A stretch of DNA of 22,116 nt from Oscillibacter sp. (GTDB lineage: Bacteria; Bacillota; Clostridia; Oscillospirales; Oscillospiraceae). Every line of letters begins with the position of its first letter. The first letter of the stretch is position 1. This document shows, piece by piece, positions 15,501-22,116 of this stretch. Location of the stretch: assembly GCA_003487665.1 (NCBI GenBank), contig DNFA01000022.1, positions 1-22,116 on the forward strand. The letters run 5' to 3'. Made by a program: the position numbers and the translations under genes. Below the pieces are notes generated by a model. The model saw only the letters and a program-made list of their open reading frames with translations, searched no databases and was not told the DNA's origin.

Positions 15501-16901
15501 TTAAAACCGGAAATACAGGAACGGGTTGTAGCTGTCGCCCACCAGAAAGGCGATGGACACCAGCAGCACGACCGCCACCCACACCGTCCGCAGTCCATCG
15601 GACAGCGCCGGTGCCATGGCGCGCTCCCGCTTCTCCCACAGCCGCCGGGGCAGGGACGTGCAGCCCACCACCGCCAGCGCCAGCACCAGCCAGTCGCACC
15701 GCAGCAGATAGGCGGTGGTGCCGTCGGCAAAGGCGCCGGAGAACATGTGCCCCAGATACGCGCCAAGCGCGGGAAAGTCCGTGATGGCGAACAGAACCCA
15801 GCCCAGCACGAAGCACAGGCAGGTGTAGGCGTGCCCCACAAACCGGGGCGCTTTATCCAGCCACTTCAGCAGGAACGTCTTTTCCAGCAGCAGCAGCACG
15901 GCGTAGTACACGCCCCACAGGACGAAGTTCCAGCTGGCGCCGTGCCACAGGCCGGTCAGCAGCCAGACGATGGCGATGTTGACCAGCTGCCGCCCCTTGC
16001 CCTTGCGGTTGCCGCCCAGCGGGATGTAGACGTACTCCCGGAACCATGTGGACAGGCTGATGTGCCACCGCCGCCAGAATTCGGTGACGGAGCGGGACTC
16101 GTAGGGGTAGTTGAAGTTCTCCAGAAAGTGGAACCCGAAGAAATGCCCCAGACCGATGGCCATGTCCGAATAGCCGGAGAAGTCGAAGTAGATCTGGAAC
16201 GTATAGGCGATGGCGCCCAGCCACGCCGTGGCCGCCGTGGGGTCGGACATGGCGGCGATCTCCTCCCAGATGGCGCCCATCTGGTTGGCGATGAGCACCT
16301 TCTTGCCAAGGCCGATCACCAGCCGCTGCAAGCCCTCGCTGGCCTCCGCCAGATTCTCCCGCCGGTGCTCCAGATCGTAGGCCACTGTCTTGTACTGCAC
16401 GATGGGCCCGGCGATCAGCTGGGGGAACAGCGTCACATACGCGCCGAAGTCGATGATGTTCCGCTGGGGCGGCACCAGTCCCCGGTACACGTCGATGGTG
16501 TAGCTCATGGTCTGGAAGGTGTAGAAGGAGATGCCGATGGGCAGCAGCAGCCCCAGCGCCGGTATTGCCGTGCCCAGCAGCCCGTTGATGTTGTTGATGG
16601 CGAAATCCGTGTACTTGAAGAACCCCAGAATGGACAGATTCCCTACCACCGACAGGATCAGAACGCCCTTGGCGCCCTTCTCCCGCTGCCTCCGGCGGAA
16701 CCAGCCGATGGCCAGACCGTTGCAGTAGTCGAACACGGTGGAGAACAGCATGATCAGGATATACTTTGGCTCGCCCCAGCCGTAAAACAGCAGGCTGAAC
16801 ACCAGAAGCAGGCCGTTGCGCAGCTTCCGCGGGCAGATATAATACAGAATGGCCACCAGCGGCAGGAAGGCCAGCAGGAAGGTGGTGCTGCTGAATACCA
16901 T
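15501..16901 (-). CDS. MBOAT family O-acyltransferase (AlgI/DltB-like)
   Basis: This 466-aa multi-pass membrane protein carries family landmarks: the N-terminal MVFSSTTFLLAFLPLV, FWRRWHISLSTWFREYVYIP around His280, and LLTGLWHGASWNF with the candidate catalytic His320. MBOAT proteins such as AlgI and DltB move activated acyl groups across the membrane for transfer to extracellular polymers. Length is normal for the family. AAAGGAG upstream supports the start at 16901. DHHW genes flank it on both sides, which suggests a transfer machine with two different DHHW partners. A weak hairpin lies between this gene and the upstream DHHW gene, so expression may be uneven within the locus. Confidence 0.92.
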   Translation of the reverse strand: MVFSSTTFLLAFLPLVAILYYICPRKLRNGLLLVFSLLFYGWGEPKYILIMLFSTVFDYCNGLAIGWFRRRQREKGAKGVLILSVVGNLSILGFFKYTDFAINNINGLLGTAIPALGLLLPIGISFYTFQTMSYTIDVYRGLVPPQRNIIDFGAYVTLFPQLIAGPIVQYKTVAYDLEHRRENLAEASEGLQRLVIGLGKKVLIANQMGAIWEEIAAMSDPTAATAWLGAIAYTFQIYFDFSGYSDMAIGLGHFFGFHFLENFNYPYESRSVTEFWRRWHISLSTWFREYVYIPLGGNRKGKGRQLVNIAIVWLLTGLWHGASWNFVLWGVYYAVLLLLEKTFLLKWLDKAPRFVGHAYTCLCFVLGWVLFAITDFPALGAYLGHMFSGAFADGTTAYLLRCDWLVLALAVVGCTSLPRRLWEKRERAMAPALSDGLRTVWVAVVLLVSIAFLVGDSYNPFLYFRF

Positions 16902-16935
16902 AGCGGTTCTCCTTTGCAGTTGATCTCAAAACGAA

Positions 16936-16957
16936 AGGGGCGGGCAAGCCCGCCCCT
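16936..16957 (-). terminator. GC hairpin between the DHHW and MBOAT genes
   Basis: AGGGGCGGGCAAGCCCGCCCCT folds into a 9-10 bp GC stem with a tiny loop. On the minus strand it is followed by TTCGTTTT, so it could partly terminate transcription coming from the upstream DHHW gene. No good promoter is visible before the MBOAT gene, so some read-through is likely. Confidence 0.5.
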
Positions 16958-16975
16958 CAGACTGTCAAAAAAGTC

Positions 16976-17047
16976 TGTCATTGCGAGCCAGTGCGCGCCG
17001 CGAAGCAAGTGCCCGTGGGGTACACACTGGCGTGGCAATCCGTTTCC
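16976..17047. repeat. Dispersed palindromic intergenic repeat
   Basis: This stretch begins TGTCATTGCGAGCCAGTG and ends CACTGGCGTGGCAATCCG; the ends are imperfect inverted copies of each other. ATTGCGAG...GTGGCAATCCG is a pattern that I recognise from short dispersed repeats between genes in many bacterial genomes. The family assignment is from memory and was not searched. Confidence 0.55.
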
Positions 17048-17053
17048 AATACG

Positions 17054-18268
17054 TTACTTCACACCCGCCAGCTTGCCCATCTGGTAGCTGCCGCGGATGG
17101 CGGACAAATTGTTGACGAACAGAACGTCCTTCACGCCCTTGTCCCTGGCCAGCTGGGTGACGCTGCCGCTGTAATACCGGTAGTCCACCACATACACCGT
17201 CTGGTAGTGATCCACCAGGAACGGCACAAAGGCGTTGCCGAAGGACTCCTTCACCACGATGCAGCTCTCGCCGTTGCTGACCTCCGGGTTCTCGATCACC
17301 GTGAAGGGATTGTCGCCCATGATGAACGTACCGTACTTCAGGCTGGCCGAGGCGGTGGACTCGTCAAAGATGACCTGACCGCCGGTGAGGGTGCTGTTCT
17401 CGTTGTCGCCGTACTTCATGGAGGCGGTGGCGCTGACGGGATGGTAGGCGTTCACCGTGTCCGGATCGTTCTTCATGGCATCCGGCTTGCCGCCGTCGTT
17501 GTAGAACGAGCCGAGGAAGCCCGGAAACTGGCTCACCTCATAGTCGCTGAGGTTGTGGGGCGTGATGCCCTTGGCCGTGCAGAACTGCACATAGGCGTAA
17601 TACGCGCCCAGCGCCGTCCAGTGGTGGTCGGTGCGGAAATAGATGTACTCCGTCCGGTGGGACATCATCACGTCGTGCAGGGGGATCGTTTTTACATTCT
17701 GCCCCATTCCCGCTAAAATATCCTTTTCGGCCTGCGCCTGGTCGCTGCCGGGTATGTCGCTGAACAGCTCATCCGGCAGCGTGATGCCGCTGGACAGGGG
17801 GATGGCCATGGCGTACACCTGGCTCACGCCGCTGAGACTGTCCGCCACGGCGTTGACCGTGGACTGGTACTTCTCCGCCAGCGAGCCCACATAGTTGTAC
17901 ATTTCATATCCGGCGCTGCCCACCACATACACGCCGCCGGACTGATAGGGCTTGTCGCTGGTGGTGATCACATTGGAGGACGCCGGCTTCGTGGTGGTCA
18001 CGCCTGTCTTATCCTCGCCGCTCTTATCGGCATCGGTCTGATCGCCGCCCTCCGGGTCCTGCCCGTCGCTGCCCTGGGTGCCGTCGCCGGTATTCTCCCC
18101 GTCCGTCTGGGTGATGGGCGGGTCATCGGTGTCCTTGTCCGGGGCCTTCTTGCCGCTGAACACATCGGTGCAGATGGCCAGTATCGCCACCACCAGCGCC
18201 GCTGCCGCGATTAGCAGCAGCACGGCGCCGCCGGCGCTTCCGCGCCGCCGCTCATACCGGGAGCTCAT
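17054..18268 (-). CDS. DHHW family protein, second copy with acidic linker
   Basis: The 404-aa protein has a short basic N-terminus, one membrane anchor (about 13-34), a low-complexity Asp/Gly/Thr linker (about 40-98) and an extracellular domain with DHHW at 214-217 (in RTDHHWTALGAYYAY). Like the other DHHW protein it should act outside the membrane with the MBOAT acyltransferase. The linker probably spans part of the wall, and the paralogue lacks it. Its ATG overlaps the stop of the DUF4358 gene (ATGA), so the two are coupled. The catalytic role is inferred from the AlgJ/AlgX-like family, and why two DHHW proteins are needed is unknown. Confidence 0.83.
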   Translation of the reverse strand: MSSRYERRRGSAGGAVLLLIAAAALVVAILAICTDVFSGKKAPDKDTDDPPITQTDGENTGDGTQGSDGQDPEGGDQTDADKSGEDKTGVTTTKPASSNVITTSDKPYQSGGVYVVGSAGYEMYNYVGSLAEKYQSTVNAVADSLSGVSQVYAMAIPLSSGITLPDELFSDIPGSDQAQAEKDILAGMGQNVKTIPLHDVMMSHRTEYIYFRTDHHWTALGAYYAYVQFCTAKGITPHNLSDYEVSQFPGFLGSFYNDGGKPDAMKNDPDTVNAYHPVSATASMKYGDNENSTLTGGQVIFDESTASASLKYGTFIMGDNPFTVIENPEVSNGESCIVVKESFGNAFVPFLVDHYQTVYVVDYRYYSGSVTQLARDKGVKDVLFVNNLSAIRGSYQMGKLAGVK

Positions 18269-18714
18269 CCCACGAACTCCTTGATGACCGCGTTGGCCGT
18301 GTCGGTGTCATTGGTGACGCACAGCACCACACAGGTGCCGTAGGTGGCAAAAATGGCGTTGTCCAGACGGGCGACCTCCTCAGGCTTATAGCGCTCCATC
18401 TCCTGCTTCTGGCTGTCCAGCAGGCTCTGCATGGACACCTTCACCGCGGAGGCATCGGTCTTGTCGCTGCACTGCACCACGAAGATCTCCTCCACCGTGC
18501 TGCCGTCGGACATGTAGGCGCTTGCCTCGCACTTTTCCGGCAGCTCCAGATAATCGCCGGCGTCGATGGCGGACAGAGCCGTGTCGAACTGTACGCGCTC
18601 AGCCAGCGCCTTGCCCAGCCCCGCCGCATCCACGGTGGCGGACGCCTTGTCGCCGCAGGCGACCAGAGAGACAGCGGTCATGACCGCCAGCAGCAGCGTG
18701 ATAATACGTTTCAT
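18265..18714 (-). CDS. DUF4358 lipoprotein
   Basis: The 149-aa protein begins with a lipoprotein signal peptide ending in SLVAC, with lipidated Cys20, followed by a small domain that I recognise as DUF4358. This family is often found beside MBOAT/DHHW genes in Clostridia; its biochemical role is not established. The start at 18714 is chosen because AAGGAG lies 7 bases upstream and it gives a normal signal peptide; an upstream ATG at 18738 would add eight residues without its own site. It is the first gene of the envelope locus and should sit on the outer face of the membrane. Confidence 0.82.
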   Translation of the reverse strand: MKRIITLLLAVMTAVSLVACGDKASATVDAAGLGKALAERVQFDTALSAIDAGDYLELPEKCEASAYMSDGSTVEEIFVVQCSDKTDASAVKVSMQSLLDSQKQEMERYKPEEVARLDNAIFATYGTCVVLCVTNDTDTANAVIKEFVG

Positions 18715-18782
18715 AGAATCGCTCCTTATTACTTTCACTCAAAACTGTTTGGCCAACCGGCCGCATGCCGGCTCAGTTCATT

Positions 18783-18811
18783 ATTATAATACAAACCCGC
18801 CGGAAGTAAAA
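18783..18811 (-). promoter_or_regulatory. Candidate promoter of the envelope-polymer locus
   Basis: A consensus TATAAT (18788-18783) lies about 70 bases upstream of the DUF4358 start. The region 17 bases further up reads TTTTAC, a poor -35 box. Between promoter and gene is a GC-rich partial dyad around GGCCAACCGGCC. Confidence 0.42.
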
Positions 18812-18894
18812 GAGGGAAAAGCTTAAGAACTCATAAAATTTCCCCTGCCTACTATGACGGCGGCGGAGGGGCAAAGGTTCCGCCGGCGGGCGGC

Positions 18895-18926
18895 AAAAAG
18901 GAGACGGCCTGAGCCGTCTCCTTTTT
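18895..18926 (-). terminator. Terminator of the radical SAM gene
   Basis: AAAAAGGAGACGGC (18895-18908) pairs perfectly with GCCGTCTCCTTTTT (18913-18926) around a four-base loop. It is directly downstream of the radical SAM stop on the minus strand, and the transcript would end in a run of U. Confidence 0.85.
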
Positions 18927-18930
18927 ACAT

Positions 18931-19818
18931 TCAGAAATCGATGGTTCCGTCCAGCACCTTCAGGTCGTAGGGCTCGAACACCACCTTGCGGTAGGCGTCC
19001 ACGTCCATCTTCACGCCCGTCCAGTCGCTGTGTATCTCGCCATTCTGCTTGATGAGAATGTCGTACAGAATGTCGTAGGTTACGCCGTCGTCGCCCTTTT
19101 CCACGATGGTGGAGTAGGGCAGCGTCTTGTGATAGGTCATGTGCAGGCCCTTATACTCGAAGTGGAAGCCGTTGCGCATGCGGCAGCCGTCCAGCCCCTT
19201 GTAGGTAAACAGGCGCTTGAGATCCTGCAGTATCCGGTCGTTGTCCTCCTCATACAGGTTCTCCGGCGTCGTTTCGGTGTAGTCGTACCGGAACTGGATA
19301 GGGATGCGGTAGGGCAGGAAGCGCTCCACATAGTCCACCAGCTTCGCCGCCGGATAGTTCTTGTACAGCACGCAGTTGATACGGGTGGGGCAGGCGATTT
19401 TTCCCAGCACCTCGTCCGGACTCTCCTCCACATAGTGCTGCAGATGGCGGGAGATGTTCATGCAGGTGATCTTATCCTTGTTCCTCTCCGTAAAGGCCAG
19501 CATCTCCTCAAAGGTGGTGGCGGCCTGGGCGGGGAAGGTGGTGTTGATATAGATCTTGTGGGTGGCGGGGATGGTGTCCAGCATCCTTTGCAGGGCGTTC
19601 AGGTCGGCCAGCGGCTCGCCGCCGGTGAACACGAAATCGCACCGGGGCGTGATGGAGTCCATCACCCGGATGCTGTCCAGAATTTTGTCCAGCGAGAAGC
19701 CGGAGCAGTCGGCATATTCTTTTTTGTTGATGCAGAAGGGGCAGTTGTTCTGGCAGTCGTAGGGGACAAAGACCGTGACCGTAGCGCCGCCCTCCCGCGT
19801 TTTATAGGGATGGGTCAT
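18931..19818 (-). CDS. Radical SAM protein of unknown function
   Basis: The 295-aa protein has the radical SAM cluster motif CxxxCxxC (Cys22, Cys26, Cys29 in DCQNNCPFC) and FTGGEPLAD (about 64-72), which fits S-adenosylmethionine binding in a partial TIM barrel. The motif is at the N-terminus, and I see no second cluster of cysteines typical of SPASM-type peptide-modifying enzymes. The C-terminal third (with FHFEYKGLHMTYHK and EIHSDWTGVKMD) is not familiar. It is a single-gene unit with its own promoter and terminator, with no precursor peptide beside it. The start at 19818 has only a modest GAGG upstream. A role in RNA, cofactor or peptide modification cannot be chosen. Confidence 0.82.
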   Translation of the reverse strand: MTHPYKTREGGATVTVFVPYDCQNNCPFCINKKEYADCSGFSLDKILDSIRVMDSITPRCDFVFTGGEPLADLNALQRMLDTIPATHKIYINTTFPAQAATTFEEMLAFTERNKDKITCMNISRHLQHYVEESPDEVLGKIACPTRINCVLYKNYPAAKLVDYVERFLPYRIPIQFRYDYTETTPENLYEEDNDRILQDLKRLFTYKGLDGCRMRNGFHFEYKGLHMTYHKTLPYSTIVEKGDDGVTYDILYDILIKQNGEIHSDWTGVKMDVDAYRKVVFEPYDLKVLDGTIDF

Positions 19819-19853
19819 GTTGTTGATAACCTCGCATCAAAATGTACCAAAAC

Positions 19854-19882
19854 ATTGTATATCAGAAAAGGGCGGAAAGCAA
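19854..19882 (-). promoter_or_regulatory. Promoter of the radical SAM gene
   Basis: On the minus strand TTGCTT (19882-19877), a 17-base spacer and TACAAT (19859-19854) form a plausible housekeeping promoter about 35 bases upstream of the start codon. Confidence 0.5.
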
Positions 19883-19922
19883 GGAAAACCTGTGAAAATC
19901 GCCTGTTTTTCTCTTAACAATA

Positions 19923-20483
19923 TCAGTAGGCATCGTCTCCCAGCTCTCGCCGTATGGAGGCAAGCGCCGCGTCCTCTCCCTGCTCCTTCAGCAGCAGGAG
20001 CCAGCGATCCAGCAGCGCCGCCGTGTCCGGGTGCATGAAGCGGCTGGCGTCCGTGCGCCGCATGTCCTTGCTGCGCTGGTAGTATTCGTAGGGGGACGCG
20101 TCGGTATACTGGTCGCCCTGATAGACCCGGCAGGCGGCAATGCGGTCGCAGAACATCTCCGCCACATACTTTTTGGGCATCTTGCAGCCGCCTATGTAGA
20201 TGGTGCCGTCCTCCCGGCGGCAGTAGTCGATCCAGTACTCGAAGTGGTGGCGGTTGCGCCCCTTGTGGTGCAGCCACGCCAGACTGACGCCGTTTTCCAG
20301 CCGCTCCTGGTCGTTGGGGCTGCGCCAGCCTTGGTAGTATTTCACGCCCCGCCAGAATTCCGTGGGGCTGTATTTGCTCAGATCGTGGGTCAGACCCTGC
20401 CACACCAGCCCCAACCGGAAGCAGTAGTGCCGCACCATGCGGCGGTGGCGGTTCACCGTGTGTAAATGGGCGCGAAAGGGCAT
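19923..20483 (-). CDS. DUF5662 family protein
   Basis: This 186-aa cytosolic protein has a His-rich start (MPFRAHLHTVNRHRRMV) and HDLSKYSPTEFWRG, which I associate with DUF5662, a Firmicutes and phage family without a known activity. Conserved His and Asp residues (HDLSK, LHHKGRNRHHFEYW) would suit metal binding, perhaps a hydrolase of the HD-like kind, but that is inference. The frame is open further upstream, but AGGAGG placed before 20483 fixes the start. It is a single gene, divergent from the 147-aa unknown gene. Confidence 0.75.
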   Translation of the reverse strand: MPFRAHLHTVNRHRRMVRHYCFRLGLVWQGLTHDLSKYSPTEFWRGVKYYQGWRSPNDQERLENGVSLAWLHHKGRNRHHFEYWIDYCRREDGTIYIGGCKMPKKYVAEMFCDRIAACRVYQGDQYTDASPYEYYQRSKDMRRTDASRFMHPDTAALLDRWLLLLKEQGEDAALASIRRELGDDAY

Positions 20484-20513
20484 GTCGCCACCTCCTGCAA
20501 TGAATTCCCGAAC

Positions 20514-20522
20514 AGTATACCA
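20514..20522 (-). promoter_or_regulatory. Extended -10 promoter of the DUF5662 gene
   Basis: On the minus strand TGGTATACT is an extended -10 element (TGn plus TATACT) about 30 bases before the start codon. No good -35 box is visible, as is common for extended -10 promoters. Confidence 0.45.
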
Positions 20523-20602
20523 CATCTCCGGGAAAAAGGACAGGGAAATTTCCGGCATAGGCCGGCGCATTTTGCGGTACACTACGCGGGAGGTGAGGAT
20601 AC

Positions 20603-21046
20603 ATGGGCAACATGGCGTTTTTCCGCGGCGGCGGATACAGGCGGTGGCTGCCGCCGGAGATCGGCTCTGCGGACGAGGCGGTGCTGGTGCGCCGCTGCTG
20701 GGAGCTGCTGGTGCTGGACAGCGGCGGCGCGGCACGGCTGGCGGCGCTGGGACGGGCGCCCCTGTGCCGCACGGTGCTGATGCCCCAGGAGGCCGCCGGC
20801 GCGTGGCTGCGGGCGCGGCAGGTGGTGGGCTGCGGCCTGTCGCCCCGGTGCAGCCTTACGCTGTCCGGCCTGTCGCCCCGGCCGGTGCTGTGCGTGCAGC
20901 GGGCGCTGACGGCGCTGGACGGCACGGTCATCGAGCCACAGGATATCCCCCTGTCCCTGCACTGGAGCCGGCTGCCGCCGGAGACGCTGCTGCTGGCCGC
21001 CGGCGCGTGGCTGCTGGCAAAGGGGCAGCTGCCGGAGATAAGCTGA
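20603..21046 (+). CDS. Unrecognised 147-aa protein
   Basis: The ATG at 20603 follows a good site, GGGAGGTGAGG, and the frame ends just before a hairpin, so the gene is probably real even though GC-rich DNA makes other frames open. The protein starts with a Gly/Arg-rich MGNMAFFRGGGYRRW, has no signal peptide, and has leucine/alanine-rich segments that look more like a soluble fold than membrane helices. Four cysteines are spread through the first two-thirds, including VVGCGLSPRC. I do not recognise the family. It is divergent from the DUF5662 gene and convergent with the SDR gene. Confidence 0.6.
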   Translation: MGNMAFFRGGGYRRWLPPEIGSADEAVLVRRCWELLVLDSGGAARLAALGRAPLCRTVLMPQEAAGAWLRARQVVGCGLSPRCSLTLSGLSPRPVLCVQRALTALDGTVIEPQDIPLSLHWSRLPPETLLLAAGAWLLAKGQLPEIS

Positions 21047-21070
21047 AGCCCGCCTCGTTCGAGGCGGGCT
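21047..21070. terminator. Hairpin between convergent genes
   Basis: AGCCCGCCTCG (21047-21057) pairs perfectly with CGAGGCGGGCT (21060-21070). It starts right after the stop of the 147-aa gene and lies 10 bases beyond the SDR stop on the other strand. No T-run is present on either side, so termination is likely but not certain. Confidence 0.45.
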
Positions 21071-21080
21071 GCTGGCTGCA

Positions 21081-21815
21081 TTACAGTATAAATCCCCCGT
21101 CGCAGGTGAGCACCTGCCCGGTGATGAACGACGCCCTGTCGTCCGCCAGAAAGCTGACGGCGGCGGCGATGTCCTCCGGCGTGCCCAGCCGACCCAGCGG
21201 CGTCTCCTGCGCCAGCTGGGGCAGTACCTCCGGCGGCAGAGCGTCCAGCATGTCGGTCTTGATGACGCCCGGCGCCACGCAGTTGACCCGGATGCCCGTG
21301 GGCGCCAGCTCCGACGCCAGCGAACGGGTCAGCGCGATCAGCGCCCCCTTGGTGGCGGAGTACGTCACCTCGCAGCTGGCGCCGCGCAGCCCCCATATAG
21401 AGGAGACGTTGACGATGCACCCGGCGTGCTCGTGGAGCATGTGGGGCAGAACGGCCTGTATCGCGTGGAACGCGCCGTCCACGTTGACGGAGAAGTACCG
21501 GTGCCACAGGGCGTCGGTGATGTCCTGAAACAGCGCCTGCCCCGCCACGCCTGCGTTGTTCACCAGCAGGGACACGGGGCCGAATTCGCCCTCCACCCGC
21601 CGCACCATCTCGTTTACCTGTACCCGGTGCGCCACGTCCGCCTGCACCGCCATGGCGCGGCCGCCGGCGGCGGTGATCTCCGACACCAGCGACATGGCGC
21701 AGTCCTGCCGCACCCGGTAGTTGACGCACACGGCGTAGCCCTCGGCGGCCAGACGGTGCGCCACAGCGCGGCCGATGCCCCGGGAGGAGCCTGTCACCAG
21801 CGCGATCTTGTCCAT
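21081..21815 (-). CDS. SDR-family reductase, FabG-like (3-oxoacyl-ACP reductase or EF-P aminopentanone reductase type)
   Basis: The 244-aa protein is a classical short-chain dehydrogenase: TGSSRGIG (8-15, cofactor binding, NADPH likely from the Arg), NNAG (86-89), Ser139, and YSATK with Tyr152 and Lys156. Length and the C-terminal ITGQVLTCDGGF are typical of FabG. In Firmicutes one FabG-like paralogue (YmfI) reduces the 5-aminopentanone group on elongation factor P. Because this gene stands alone, outside a fatty-acid cluster, that role is as likely as fatty-acid synthesis. AAGGGGAT precedes the start. It has its own promoter, divergent from tRNA-Val. Confidence 0.87.
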   Translation of the reverse strand: MDKIALVTGSSRGIGRAVAHRLAAEGYAVCVNYRVRQDCAMSLVSEITAAGGRAMAVQADVAHRVQVNEMVRRVEGEFGPVSLLVNNAGVAGQALFQDITDALWHRYFSVNVDGAFHAIQAVLPHMLHEHAGCIVNVSSIWGLRGASCEVTYSATKGALIALTRSLASELAPTGIRVNCVAPGVIKTDMLDALPPEVLPQLAQETPLGRLGTPEDIAAAVSFLADDRASFITGQVLTCDGGFIL

Positions 21816-21850
21816 GGGATCATCCCCTTTTCACACAGTCTCTGTCCATG

Positions 21851-21879
21851 AGTATAGCAAATTTTCGCAGGAAAGGCAA
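21851..21879 (-). promoter_or_regulatory. Promoter of the SDR reductase gene
   Basis: TTGCCT (21879-21874), a 17-base spacer and TATACT (21856-21851) preceded by TGC make an extended -10 promoter on the minus strand, about 35 bases before the start codon. Confidence 0.55.
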
Positions 21880-21887
21880 GAAAAGTG

Positions 21888-21916
21888 TTGACAAATCCGA
21901 GGCGATGGGGTAATAT
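21888..21916 (+). promoter_or_regulatory. Promoter of tRNA-Val
   Basis: TTGACA (21888-21893), a 17-base spacer and TAATAT (21911-21916) lie 13 bases before the tRNA, a strong housekeeping promoter as expected for a stable RNA. Confidence 0.75.
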
Positions 21917-21929
21917 ATCATCGTTGTCT

Positions 21930-22005
21930 GCGCGGTTAGCTCAGCTGGTAGAGCACATGCTTGACGTGCATGGGGTCACAGGTTCGAGTCCTGTACCGCG
22001 CACCA
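21930..22005 (+). tRNA. tRNA-Val (anticodon GAC)
   Basis: A complete cloverleaf can be drawn: acceptor GCGCGGT/ACCGCGC, D-arm GCTC/GAGC, anticodon stem CATGC/GCATG with loop TTGACGT (anticodon GAC at 21963-21965), T-arm ACAGG/CCTGT with loop TTCGAGT, discriminator A and encoded CCA. It reads valine codons GUC and GUU. It has its own promoter and terminator. Confidence 0.96.
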
Positions 22006-22010
22006 TCGGG

Positions 22011-22045
22011 AACCCTTGAAACCACTTGGTTTCAAGGGTTTTTTC
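22011..22045 (+). terminator. Terminator of tRNA-Val
   Basis: AACCCTTGAAACCA (22011-22024) pairs perfectly with TGGTTTCAAGGGTT (22027-22040), followed by TTTTCTTT. It lies six bases beyond the tRNA. Confidence 0.9.
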
Positions 22046-22061
22046 TTTGCCCAAAAGTGGA

Positions 22062-22084
22062 TTTAGCCTTATTTTTAGCCTTAT
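22062..22084. repeat. Short tandem direct repeat TTTAGCCTTAT
   Basis: TTTAGCCTTAT occurs at 22062-22072 and 22074-22084, a 12-base period just after the tRNA terminator. Function unknown; repeats next to tRNA genes sometimes mark old integration sites. Confidence 0.5.
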
Positions 22085-22095
22085 GAAGTCACCCG

Positions 22096-22116
22096 TGAAC
22101 TGCACCCCATTTGTTA
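22096..22116. mobile_element. Possible terminal inverted repeat of an IS3-family element (cut by window edge)
   Basis: The last 21 bases begin TGAACTGCACCCC and run into ATTTGTTA, which resembles the ends of IS3/IS150-type insertion sequences as I remember them. No transposase is within the window to confirm it. Confidence 0.35.

Noticed and set aside
16958..16977. CAGACT...AGTCTG small hairpin with an A-run loop
   Set aside because: Only six base pairs, and it lies beside a stronger GC hairpin; likely chance or part of the repeat context.
15747..17087. A 446-codon plus-strand frame opposite the MBOAT gene
   Set aside because: Shadow frame; the MBOAT product on the other strand has all family motifs.
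19837..21729. A 630-codon minus-strand frame spanning three genes
   Set aside because: It runs out of frame through the SDR and DUF5662 genes and over the 147-aa gene; the Arg/Gly/Ala-rich product has no domain.
1..22116. CRISPR arrays, rRNA genes, toxin-antitoxin or known defence systems
   Set aside because: I looked for regularly spaced repeats, rRNA-like stretches and small paired genes and saw none that I could support.

Overview
The window looks like a spore-forming, anaerobic gut-type Clostridia, probably Oscillospiraceae-like. The evidence is the downstream two-thirds of a sporulation sigma factor K gene, a group B [FeFe] hydrogenase, a DHHW/MBOAT surface-polymer locus, tRNA-Val with an encoded CCA, and GC-rich coding on the right. 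The taxon is an inference; there is no rRNA here. Base composition changes near position 9,930: the left part is visibly less GC-rich than the right.

Left part (1 to about 9,940). A DauR/YheO-type PAS-HTH regulator on the minus strand faces a six-gene plus-strand operon: Asp/Glu racemase family protein, RidA-type deaminase, GPH-type MFS symporter, two tandem S10-family serine peptidases without signal peptides, and a metal-dependent amidohydrolase. The set reads as uptake and intracellular breakdown of a small peptide or peptide-like amino acid conjugate, possibly with D/L interconversion. A strong hairpin ends the operon. A small SHOCT-like gene and a large serine recombinase follow, translationally coupled. 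The recombinase frame runs into the C-terminal two-thirds of sigK (about 9,934-10,437), read in another frame. The N-terminal part of sigK is nowhere in the preceding 9.9 kb. The simplest reading is that the left part is the right-hand portion of a skin-like intervening element in sigK, carrying the peptide/amino-acid operon as cargo, with its left end outside the window.

Right part (10,438-22,116), host chromosome. A group B [FeFe] hydrogenase lies just after sigK and ends at a bidirectional terminator. On the minus strand is a five-gene envelope locus (DUF4358 lipoprotein, DHHW protein, MBOAT acyltransferase, second DHHW protein, LtaS-like phosphoglycerol transferase), suggesting synthesis and O-acylation of a surface polymer. 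Then come a stand-alone radical SAM gene, a DUF5662 gene, a divergent 147-aa unknown gene, an SDR reductase and a tRNA-Val(GAC) with clear promoter and terminator. The last 21 bases resemble the terminal inverted repeat of an IS3-family element.

The main item of interest is the interrupted sigK: if the element is excised in the mother cell, the operon would be lost from that cell line as sigK is rebuilt.
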